In this document: in pieces, positions 1 to 5,464 of the stretch
Position numbering within the stretch: the stretch's first letter is position 1
Layout of the letters: every line of letters starts with the position of its first letter
DNA from: Verrucomicrobiota bacterium
Lineage (GTDB): Bacteria; Verrucomicrobiota; Verrucomicrobiia; Verrucomicrobiales; DEV007
Direction of reading: 5' to 3'
Assembly: GCA_027618625.1 (NCBI GenBank)
Contig: JAQCER010000295.1
Span: 1-5,464, forward strand
DNA: 5,464 bases
Position numbers and translations under genes: made by a program
The notes under the pieces: model-generated
Database searches by the model: none
Told to the model about the DNA's origin: nothing
The model's input: only the letters and a program-made list of their open reading frames with translations

Positions 1-1226
1 CTGTTGACCGTGTATTTGTGAGCCCAAAACCTATTCGCGAGATGCTCTCCTACCTCAGGCATCTAGATCTGCTAGCTAGTGGACGCATTTCTTTGTTTCC
101 TCCAGGGGCGATTGTCGTCTACGCGCGATCACCTCACTACCCCTGGGAAGTGCTGTTTGCACGGCGCGCTGAACTCATGGGCCATCGCGTCTGTGTCATT
201 CAGAACATCTTCGTCAACAACCGCATTAGACTCGAGGAAGGAACCGACTTCTACCGACCGACACTCCTTCGGGTCGACCGGGTCGACAAATCGAGCTGCG
301 ACGAGAAAATCAGCATCGACGATCTTAAATCACAGTTCCTTGAAGATTCGAAGCTTTTGATGCAAGATGTGCCACTAAATGCGCGTTTTGCATGGTGGGT
401 GAAGTTAATCGCGTGGTTCACAATCCCTGCCTTCAACTTCAACTGGGCCAAGAAGGTGGCACTGGACAGGAAGAACCAAAGCATTTTCAGCAGGACAGAG
501 CTCTTGGTTGCGCTTTTCGGCCTCCGAAGGCAGAAGCGCGCAGCAGTAGCACTGCTCAGGCGCTCCGAAATCTTTCCTTCGGACCTGCTTAAATTCGTGC
601 TCGTTGCGCTCCACTATCAGCCCGAGGCGACTACGGAGCCGCAAGGCGGGCCCTTCTCCGATCAATCCCTGTTTGTAAAAGAGATCCGAGAGGCCTTAAA
701 CGCGCTAGGACGGACAGATATCGAAGTTCTTGTGCGAGAACACCCCCGTCAAGTTGCGCGTGGAATCCCAGCGCTTGGAGAGGTGGCGTGCCGGTCCGTC
801 GGCTTCTACAAGGCCATCAGCGACATGGAGGGCGTCCAACTAGTAGCGAGCTCAATTTCCATGCCCGAGCTTGTCCAGAGGGCACTCCTTGTTGCCACGG
901 TCAACGGCACCGCAGCATGGGAGGCACTCCAAGCGGGTCGCCCAGCCATTACGGGCAGACCTGCCTGGTACGGAGACTGTCAAGCGGTCAGGACTCTGGG
1001 CCAAATTCAGGCACGGCCGAAAGAATTGCATGATCTCCTTAGACTGAGCCCTCAGGACGTCAGAAGTGCGCTTGATAACTTCCTTGGGACGGAAAACTAC
1101 ACCTTCTTTGGAGCCAACAACTCGTCGGACATCAGTGCCGAGCGTGCACAGTGGCAGGAATTCGCGGACCTCATGGTGGACGGCATTATGGACCGTGTCC
1201 AACAGAGTGCACTACCCCCGGGCTGA
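1..1226 (+). CDS. Capsule-polysaccharide-type glycosyltransferase-like protein, 5' end cut by the window
   Basis: Probable GT-B-like enzyme of surface polysaccharide assembly, resembling the Capsule_synth group (KpsC/KpsS-like). The frame is open to the left edge (first whole codon at 3) and there is no Shine-Dalgarno before the GTG at 18, so the true start probably lies outside. Counting residues from that GTG, an N-terminal PH-P segment (39-42) precedes a lineage-variable middle with a short hydrophobic stretch (about 128-140). The C-terminal half has the usual marks: HYQPEAT (199-205), in the place where relatives carry a nucleotide-sugar-site strand, then VREHP (239-243), and NGTAAWEAL (296-304) followed by GRPAI (307-311). 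The TGA stop is at 1224-1226. No signal peptide or clear transmembrane helix is visible, so a cytoplasmic or membrane-face enzyme is likely. It converges on the pseudaminic acid operon, and its base composition (about 50% G+C in sampled lines) is lower than that operon's. A role in transferring the Pse sugar is possible but is inference only; the donor and acceptor are unknown. Confidence 0.6.
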   Translation, partial: VDRVFVSPKPIREMLSYLRHLDLLASGRISLFPPGAIVVYARSPHYPWEVLFARRAELMGHRVCVIQNIFVNNRIRLEEGTDFYRPTLLRVDRVDKSSCDEKISIDDLKSQFLEDSKLLMQDVPLNARFAWWVKLIAWFTIPAFNFNWAKKVALDRKNQSIFSRTELLVALFGLRRQKRAAVALLRRSEIFPSDLLKFVLVALHYQPEATTEPQGGPFSDQSLFVKEIREALNALGRTDIEVLVREHPRQVARGIPALGEVACRSVGFYKAISDMEGVQLVASSISMPELVQRALLVATVNGTAAWEALQAGRPAITGRPAWYGDCQAVRTLGQIQARPKELHDLLRLSPQDVRSALDNFLGTENYTFFGANNSSDISAERAQWQEFADLMVDGIMDRVQQSALPPG

Positions 1227-1664
1227 GTTCCTGCTGAAAGTCTGCTCGAGGGCGGGGAGGCGCTTGCACGGGCATAACGTGACAAGACAAGTGGCGCGAC
1301 GATTTTTTTCCCCGACGGATATTCCTCCTTCCGGAGCGCGACATGCGTCAACCGTTCGCCGGTGTCGACCCAGGGGAGGAACAGCAGCCTGAGGAGGATC
1401 TGCAGGTACTGAGAATCCTGAAAGAACTCACCAGCGCGGCTGTGGCTTCGTCCCGTCAGCAAAGACCTAGGAACCGCTCTTCAATTTAAAGGCACCGGAA
1501 AAGCGGTTGTGGCACAAGGCCCACAAGCCAGAACACATTGTGATGAGCCGCAGTGGAGAAAAACGATTCTCCCGTGAGGCCGTGATCAAATCCATGTCGT
1601 TGTGCAAAGCTTTCGCCATGGGAAATCGGTCACGGAATACGGCAACAGGAGAGCCCGCGCGCGA
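1227..1664. other. Convergent intergenic region with no recognisable gene
   Basis: This stretch lies between the stop of the glycosyltransferase-like gene and the TAA stop of the HisF-type gene on the other strand. I see no recognisable protein, tRNA, insertion sequence end or long repeat. A 48-codon reading frame (1343-1489, +) has a CGGAG six bases before its ATG but resembles no family I know. From about 1470 to 1664 both strands are open for 65 codons, without recognisable motifs. A seven-T run (1303-1309) lacks an adjacent hairpin. A nested inverted repeat occupies 1580-1635. The mixed composition fits decayed or spacer DNA between two separately acquired blocks. Confidence 0.6.
1580..1635. 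repeat. Nested imperfect inverted repeat in the convergent gap
   Basis: An outer arm CCGTGATC (1580-1587) faces GGTCACGG (1628-1635), giving eight pairs with one T-G wobble on the + strand. An inner arm CCATG (1592-1596) faces CATGG (1617-1621). The loop contains the self-complementary AAAGCTTT. A further copy of CCGTGA lies just outside at 1572-1577. There is no T tract on either side, so this is not a standard intrinsic terminator. It could be a weak RNA fold between converging transcripts, or chance. Confidence 0.3.
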
Positions 1665-2432
1665 TTAAGGACGCCACGTTGCGCGAACGTTTACCCCAGC
1701 GTCGGCGAGATGGCACCGAGCCCCGTCAGGTGTCAGTTCGGTGAAGTGGAACATGCTTGCGGCTGCGACCGCAGATGCACCGCCCTCGATGACTGCACCC
1801 CGAAGGTGCTCGTACGTTCCTGCGCCACAAGATGCAATCACTGGGATATCGACGGCTGCAGTCACAGTCTGGAGGAGGTCGATGTCGTACCCCTGCATCA
1901 GCCCATTCCGATCGACGGCCGACAGCAGGATCTCCCCAGCTCCTCGGGCCTCGAGCTCTACCGCCCAATCGACAGGGTCCCATCCGGTCGCCTCAGAAGC
2001 ACCGCGCGAGAAACAGGAAGGAGCCCCCCCGGCTCCACGCCGTACATCAATCGCGACGACGATGCTCTGCGATCCGAAGGCTGCGGCAAGCTCTTCAACG
2101 AGGGACGGTCGAGCGTGGACAGCCGTGTTCAAGACGACCTTCTCGACGCCTTCGCGAAGCACGGATTCGGCGGCCACCACGCTGGAGATTCCACCACCCA
2201 CGGCCAACGGGACCGAGAGCCCTGTGGCTACTTCGGCAATCAATGAGAGGTCAGGCCCGGCTCCGCTCGAAGAGGCGTCGATGTCAAGAAATACGAGTTC
2301 GTCTACGTCACGTGACCGGCAGACGTTGATGGCCTGCGTGAGAGACCCCACTCGGCGCCAGTTCCCGAACTGCACACTCGTAACGAGCCCTGAACCGCGC
2401 ATGAGGAGCGTGGGGATGATGCGGACCTTCAC
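1665..2432 (-). CDS. hisF2: HisF-type ammonia-accepting subunit of sugar amidation (WbuZ/HisF2/AglZ-like)
   Basis: A 255-residue (beta/alpha)8 barrel related to imidazole glycerol phosphate synthase HisF, close to full family length. In this context it is expected to pair with the HisH-type glutaminase encoded just before it and to channel ammonia to the sugar amidotransferase, rather than make histidine. HisF marks are ELVFLDIDAS (45-54), AVGGGI (77-82), VVAIDVRR (125-132), GAGEILL (164-170), IASCGAG (199-205) and AAASMFH (223-229). The key departure is at the end of strand 1: the catalytic Asp of true HisF (Asp11 in Thermotoga maritima) is Leu10, and the nearby loop lysine position is Thr18. 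The second catalytic Asp survives as Asp129. Loss of the first Asp is typical of the acetamidino-modification branch. The start is GTG: it overlaps the previous stop as GTGA, and an in-frame TGA two codons upstream rules out a longer version. It is the last gene of the operon. Confidence 0.88.
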   Translation of the reverse strand: MKVRIIPTLLMRGSGLVTSVQFGNWRRVGSLTQAINVCRSRDVDELVFLDIDASSSGAGPDLSLIAEVATGLSVPLAVGGGISSVVAAESVLREGVEKVVLNTAVHARPSLVEELAAAFGSQSIVVAIDVRRGAGGAPSCFSRGASEATGWDPVDWAVELEARGAGEILLSAVDRNGLMQGYDIDLLQTVTAAVDIPVIASCGAGTYEHLRGAVIEGGASAVAAASMFHFTELTPDGARCHLADAGVNVRATWRP

Positions 2433-3052
2433 ACGTCAGCCAGTCGCATGGCGCTTCGGAGCACGCGGATGCCAGCGAACGAACTCTTCTCGGGGTGGAA
2501 CTGGATCCCATGCACGTTCCCCGCGGAGACGGCTGCTGCGCCCCTCACGCCATACGTGAAGTGTCCGGCCACAGCGACTGGATCCTCCGGGATGAACGTG
2601 TAGCTATGGGAGAAGTAGAAATCGGTGGACGATGGAATCCCATCGAATAATGGGTGGAGATCCGTGTCAACGGAGTTCCAGCCGACATGAGGAAGGCGCT
2701 GTTGACATCCCAGTGACTCGAGCGATGCAACCCGGCCTGGGATGAGGTCAAGGCCTTCCGTGTCACCACCCTCTGATCCGCGACTGGCCAAGAACTGCAT
2801 CCCGGCGCAGATGCCGAGCACGAAGCCCCCGGTGGATGCATGCCCTCGGATCGCCTCCACCCATCCCGCACTGTGCAGTCGTCCCATTCCGCTCGCGAAG
2901 GCACCGACGCCCGGGACGATGATTCCTCTTGCGCCTTGAGCGTCCGATGGGTCACGAACGACCCGAACGTCCGGATGGCCGGCCTCCGACAGCCCCCTGA
3001 GGAGTGACCCGATGTTGCCTGCGCCGTAATCGACGAGGAAAAAGTTCTTCAA
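2429..3052 (-). CDS. hisH2: HisH-type glutamine amidotransferase of sugar amidation (WbuY/HisH2-like)
   Basis: A 207-residue class I glutaminase, the usual HisH length. It should hydrolyse glutamine and deliver ammonia through the HisF-type partner to the acetamidino-forming enzyme. The sequence shows DYGAGN (8-13), PGVGAF (47-52), the nucleophile elbow GICAGMQ with Cys82, PHVGWN (121-126), YFSHSY (146-151) and QFHPEKS with His186 and Glu188, so the catalytic triad is complete. The elbow reads Ala where most HisH proteins have Leu (GICLGMQ). The start is TTG at 3052-3050, overlapping the amidotransferase stop as TTGA. An in-frame TAG at 3082-3080 with no ATG or GTG in between leaves this as the first usable start, and the protein N-terminus then matches the family. 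No good Shine-Dalgarno precedes it, so translation is probably coupled to the upstream gene. A housekeeping histidine role is unlikely given the neighbours. Confidence 0.9.
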   Translation of the reverse strand: MKNFFLVDYGAGNIGSLLRGLSEAGHPDVRVVRDPSDAQGARGIIVPGVGAFASGMGRLHSAGWVEAIRGHASTGGFVLGICAGMQFLASRGSEGGDTEGLDLIPGRVASLESLGCQQRLPHVGWNSVDTDLHPLFDGIPSSTDFYFSHSYTFIPEDPVAVAGHFTYGVRGAAAVSAGNVHGIQFHPEKSSFAGIRVLRSAMRLADV

Positions 3053-4191
3053 GTGCCGACTCGCTGCTTCAGGACCGGTCTACCCGTAGCATCCTTCACG
3101 GGAACCCCGTCCTCGAACGCGAAGATGCGCCGGTTGGTAAAACGATCGCATACAGCGACGAATTCGTCGACCGTCATGTCGATCGGCTCAAGGATCTCAT
3201 CGAGTGGCTTCCCCAAGTACGTCCAAGGGAAGCGCCCATCAAGTCTGCGCATCAGGGCGAACGCGTCCTCGCGAGCCAGTCGGCCCCGTCGGATATGCAG
3301 GCAGGCGATGTCGGTCGCACGGCCGAACCCGAACTTGAGGAACTTGAAGTAATCATGGATCCCAGTCTGGTGGTTGTCGAGGTTCTCATAGTCGACGAGC
3401 GATCCCTCGACTGTTGACGGGAAGACCTCCAACCCGTTCGCCTGGGCGATGACGGCATTCGCCTGACCATCCCATGGCACGAAGTACCCGAGGAAGAGCC
3501 CGGTGACCCCGACACGCCTGAGCTCCTCGTCGCTCGGATACCGGTAGGGACGAACCTCGCGTTGCGTGAACCCGTAGGTCGACACGAGGTCCTCCACCCG
3601 GAGACCGAGCAGCCCACCGAACTCCTCGAGCCACGAACGGTCAAGCGTGTCGTTGCCTACCGCTGATGCCGGCCCCCCGTACTCATGCTGGGAGTTCTCC
3701 CCCCACATGATCAGTGGGACGCCGTAGCTGACCGCCGCCTGGACAGGGATCGTGAAGATCCCAACGTGCTCGGGCCATGAGATGTCGCCGACCTCTGTGA
3801 GCCCGAGGCGATTCAGGCGGGCGCGCACTCCAGGGTTGGGAGTGAACGTCACGTGGTCGACACCCAGACGCTCAAGATTCGTGATATTCCGTCTTCCGAT
3901 ATCGGAGAGGTCGCAGGTCGTTGCCGTCACACACAACGGATTCATCCCGAGCTCGACAGCCGTCAACACCTGGACCGTGCTGTCCTTGCCGCCCGACACT
4001 GGAACGATGCAGTCCCAGTGGGACTCTGAGCGGTAGCGCTCGAGGATGGACTCAATTTCTCGCCGCCGGTCGTCCCAGTCGACCTCTGTGCGACGCTCGA
4101 AGTTCCTACATGCGCCGCAGACTCCGTCTTCATCGAAGGGAAGGTCGGGTTTGGTGTCGGGCATCACACACCGGAAGCAGTAGGTCAACAT
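3049..4191 (-). CDS. pseA: N-acetyl sugar amidotransferase (PseA/WbuX/WbpG family)
   Basis: A 380-residue PP-loop ATPase that would adenylate an acetamido group of a sugar and replace its oxygen with ammonia-derived nitrogen, giving an acetamidino group. Relatives act on pseudaminic acid (PseA, Campylobacter flagellin) and on O-antigen sugars (WbpG, WbuX). An N-terminal four-cysteine zinc-type knuckle (Cys5, Cys8, Cys25, Cys28) encloses the family signature VMPDT (9-13). The PP-loop SGGKDS is at 66-71, followed by WGENSQHEYGGP (163-174), LGYFVPWD (234-241) and the C-terminal FGFGRATD (287-294). I chose ATG 4191 over the GTG at 4221, which would add ten residues. ATG 4191 puts the zinc knuckle at the terminus as in relatives, forms a TGATG junction with the upstream methylase, and has a GAGAGG upstream. 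HisH- and HisF-type partners follow directly, as I recall for C. jejuni pseA (Cj1316c-Cj1314c). The symbol rests on the pseF context; the exact substrate is inferred. Confidence 0.88.
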   Translation of the reverse strand: MLTYCFRCVMPDTKPDLPFDEDGVCGACRNFERRTEVDWDDRRREIESILERYRSESHWDCIVPVSGGKDSTVQVLTAVELGMNPLCVTATTCDLSDIGRRNITNLERLGVDHVTFTPNPGVRARLNRLGLTEVGDISWPEHVGIFTIPVQAAVSYGVPLIMWGENSQHEYGGPASAVGNDTLDRSWLEEFGGLLGLRVEDLVSTYGFTQREVRPYRYPSDEELRRVGVTGLFLGYFVPWDGQANAVIAQANGLEVFPSTVEGSLVDYENLDNHQTGIHDYFKFLKFGFGRATDIACLHIRRGRLAREDAFALMRRLDGRFPWTYLGKPLDEILEPIDMTVDEFVAVCDRFTNRRIFAFEDGVPVKDATGRPVLKQRVGT

Positions 4192-4817
4192 CAGACTTCG
4201 CGCCTCTCGAGCAGGAACCACGTGATGTCATCGAGCGGGAAGACCGGGTCACGGTGGTAAACGAATCCGTAGTCGATGAGCTGCATCTCGGGATGCTTGT
4301 CGAGGATCTCTCCACAGAAGTCCCGCTTGAAGAGTCGTTGGCTCTCCCCCCGATACGTCACCTCGACCGGCGTAGAGTTGTAGTACTCGCAGATCAGCAG
4401 GTATCGGCGTGAGCTCGCCACCGCCCGGCGATACGCGGTCGCAAGGTCCTCGGGAGCGATGTGAATGAGGACGCCCTTGATGAGCACGAGATCGAACCCG
4501 TCGCCAGGGTCTGCGACAAGGATCGACCCCTCAGTGACGCGATCAGGCGGTAGGAGCTCCCGCAGCCGATCGCATGCCTTCGCATTGATCTCGACTGCGT
4601 GCAACTCGGCATCCGGAAAGAGGTGTCCGAGTGCGACGAGGTTCATCCCGATGTTCGCACCGAGTTCCAGGACCGTCCGCGGCGCACAGGCCCTCGCGAG
4701 CGCCCGCGAGAAGAGCGCGGTGTTGCTCGCTGCGAGGTTCGCCCCGACGTTACGATCCGAATACTCGGACCCGAAGGCTCCGCGCCAGAACTCCTCCTGG
4801 GGCGACAACTCGGTCAT
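4191..4817 (-). CDS. Pseudaminic acid biosynthesis-associated methylase (class I SAM-dependent)
   Basis: A 208-residue class I methyltransferase matching the small family found beside pseudaminic acid genes (the TIGR03587 type, recognised by overall pattern, not by a search). The SAM-binding motif I is LELGANIG (50-57), with the acidic residue after strand 2 at Glu76 (AVEIN), a motif IV region DLVLIKGVLIHI (109-120), and the family-specific CEYYNSTPVEVTYRG (143-157). The C-terminus DDITWFLLE (196-204) is also typical. There is no signal peptide or membrane segment, so it is cytoplasmic. It starts at ATG 4817 with AGGAG five bases upstream and ends in a TGATG overlap with the amidotransferase, which suggests coupled translation and perhaps a linked reaction. 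The methyl acceptor is not established. An N or O position of the Pse sugar, or its acetamidino nitrogen, are candidates by inference. Confidence 0.85.
   Translation of the reverse strand: MTELSPQEEFWRGAFGSEYSDRNVGANLAASNTALFSRALARACAPRTVLELGANIGMNLVALGHLFPDAELHAVEINAKACDRLRELLPPDRVTEGSILVADPGDGFDLVLIKGVLIHIAPEDLATAYRRAVASSRRYLLICEYYNSTPVEVTYRGESQRLFKRDFCGEILDKHPEMQLIDYGFVYHRDPVFPLDDITWFLLERREV
4203..4208 (-). promoter_or_regulatory. Shine-Dalgarno-like site for the amidotransferase, supports the shorter start
   Basis: GAGAGG lies inside the end of the methylase gene, 11 bases before ATG 4191. The spacing is a little long, but with the TGATG stop-start overlap it favours 4191 as the start over the GTG at 4221. 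Confidence 0.4.
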
Positions 4818-4822
4818 ACTGG

Positions 4823-4827
4823 CTCCT
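4823..4827 (-). promoter_or_regulatory. Strong Shine-Dalgarno of the methylase gene
   Basis: AGGAG sits five bases before ATG 4817 in the 44-base gap after the pseF stop. It is the clearest ribosome binding site in the operon, so the methylase can be initiated independently while the next three genes depend on overlaps. Confidence 0.65.
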
Positions 4828-4861
4828 GACGTGGATTCAAGCGGACGGTAGCCCGTGAACG

Positions 4862-5464
4862 TCAGGAATGACTCTCAAGCGCCAAGCGTTCGGCGAGTTC
4901 CCAGTGAGCCGGCTCATCGATGTCGACCGCGCTCCCTGCTGGCAGTTCGAAGGCCAGGTTCCGGCCGCTCGCGAGCGGCGTGAACTGCTGCCAAGCCTGG
5001 ATCGTTCCGACATAGAACTGCCCGGAATCATGGAAGGCTGGCTCAAGGTCTTGGGACCGGGCCTGAAGCGCGAACGGTTCATCGGGGATGAGCAGTCCTC
5101 CTGATGCTGCTCTCAGGCGACGCTCCACAGGGTGTGCGTAGCGGAGGACGGGGATGAGGAAGTCAGGACCGGCGGCTTCGAACATGGCTCTCGCTGCGCC
5201 GAGCGTCTCGCAGGTGAGCAGGACGGCTGTCGGATAAACGGTCCAGAGGCGAGCCTCGGCCTCGAGATCCCCCAGCCAAGCATCGATCGCATGCCTGACG
5301 ACCTCCGTGGTCGTCGCGTGGTCGTCAGCGAGGTCGTCCGGTCGACGCCCGAGAACATCCGCTCCCGCGTGACGCGCGACACCCGCGATCTCCTGATCAT
5401 CAGTGGAGACGACGATGCGATCGAAGATCCCGGACTGCTGCAGCGTGGCAATCACTCTCGCAAT
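4862..5464 (-). CDS. pseF: Pseudaminic acid cytidylyltransferase, N-terminus cut by the window
   Basis: Activates pseudaminic acid with CTP to CMP-Pse, the donor for glycosyltransferases, in the cytoplasm. The visible 200 residues run in frame to the right edge; relatives are about 230 residues, so roughly 30 are missing, including the CTP-binding LxPARGGSKxxxxKN start. Numbering from the edge, the sequence shows SGIFDRIVVSTDDQEIA (11-27), the core TVYPTAVLL (75-83), HPVERRL (111-117), then ARSQDLEPAFHDSGQFYVG (135-153) and VDIDEPAHW (180-188). The QDLE-HDSGQFY block with HPVERRL is characteristic of PseF and separates it from NeuA and LegF. The stop is TGA at 4864-4862, followed by 44 bases to the methylase. 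It is the first visible gene of the operon; its start and any promoter lie to the right. The GTG at 5455 is internal, not a start. Confidence 0.9.
   Translation of the reverse strand: MARVIATLQQSGIFDRIVVSTDDQEIAGVARHAGADVLGRRPDDLADDHATTTEVVRHAIDAWLGDLEAEARLWTVYPTAVLLTCETLGAARAMFEAAGPDFLIPVLRYAHPVERRLRAASGGLLIPDEPFALQARSQDLEPAFHDSGQFYVGTIQAWQQFTPLASGRNLAFELPAGSAVDIDEPAHWELAERLALESHS

Noticed and set aside
1264..1309. Possible terminator for the left gene: bulged stem 1264-1285 plus a seven-T run at 1303-1309
   Set aside because: The T run is 17 bases from the stem, too far for an intrinsic terminator.
1343..1489. 48-codon reading frame on + with CGGAG six bases before its ATG
   Set aside because: No family resemblance, acidic low-information sequence, and a frame of this length is common by chance in GC-rich DNA. 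Noted in the intergenic entry instead of called as a gene.
1507..1526. Hairpin TTGTGG/CCACAA
   Set aside because: Only six pairs with an eight-base loop and no T tract.
1470..1664. Open frames of 65 codons on both strands, the minus one in the same frame as the HisF-type gene after its TAA
   Set aside because: The HisF-type protein already has full family length at its TAA, and neither translation shows recognisable motifs.
1602..2559. Long + strand frames opposite the HisF-type gene
   Set aside because: Arginine-, serine- and proline-rich antisense shadows typical of GC-rich DNA, with no motifs.
1665..3052. Annotation of the last two genes as histidine biosynthesis hisF and hisH
   Set aside because: Linkage to pseF and the sugar amidotransferase, and loss of the HisF strand-1 aspartate, point to sugar amidation.
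4192..4221. Longer amidotransferase start at GTG 4221
   Set aside because: It adds ten residues not expected in the family and overlaps the methylase by about 30 bases, while ATG 4191 gives a TGATG junction.

Overview
The window holds six genes in two converging blocks. Positions 1-1226 (+) carry the 3' part of one gene, a capsule-type glycosyltransferase-like protein cut by the left edge. Positions 1665-5464 (-) carry five tightly packed genes, the first of which is cut by the right edge. In transcription order these are a pseudaminic acid cytidylyltransferase (pseF), a pseudaminic-acid-associated methylase, an N-acetyl sugar amidotransferase (PseA/WbuX/WbpG family), a HisH-type glutaminase and a HisF-type partner. 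About 440 bases of convergent intergenic DNA (1227-1664) separate the blocks and hold no gene I can recognise.

The genes point to a nine-carbon sialic-acid-like sugar of the pseudaminic (Pse) type. PseF would activate the sugar as CMP-Pse. The HisH-type protein would release ammonia from glutamine, the HisF-type barrel would pass it on, and the amidotransferase would turn an acetamido group into an acetamidino group. A small SAM-dependent methylase lies between the activating enzyme and the amidation enzymes and is translationally joined to the amidotransferase. This hints at a methylated, perhaps N-methyl-acetamidino, Pse derivative, but the methylase target is not known. The sugar would be added to flagellin or to a surface polysaccharide; the left-hand glycosyltransferase-like protein is a candidate for surface glycan assembly. 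The earlier Pse genes (pseB, pseC, pseH, pseG, pseI) are not in the window and would be expected to the right, upstream on the same strand.

Organism: base composition in sampled lines is about 60-67% G+C on the right and about 48-52% in the left gene. With GTG and TTG start codons, this fits a high-GC bacterium, possibly an actinobacterium, whose surface glycan locus is patched together from sources of different composition. The sequence alone does not settle the phylum.

The minus-strand genes behave as one operon. The junctions are a 44-base gap with a good Shine-Dalgarno (pseF to methylase), a one-base TGATG overlap (methylase to amidotransferase), and two four-base overlaps (TTGA and GTGA) for the last two genes. 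No promoter is visible for it inside the window, and no convincing intrinsic terminator was found after either block.
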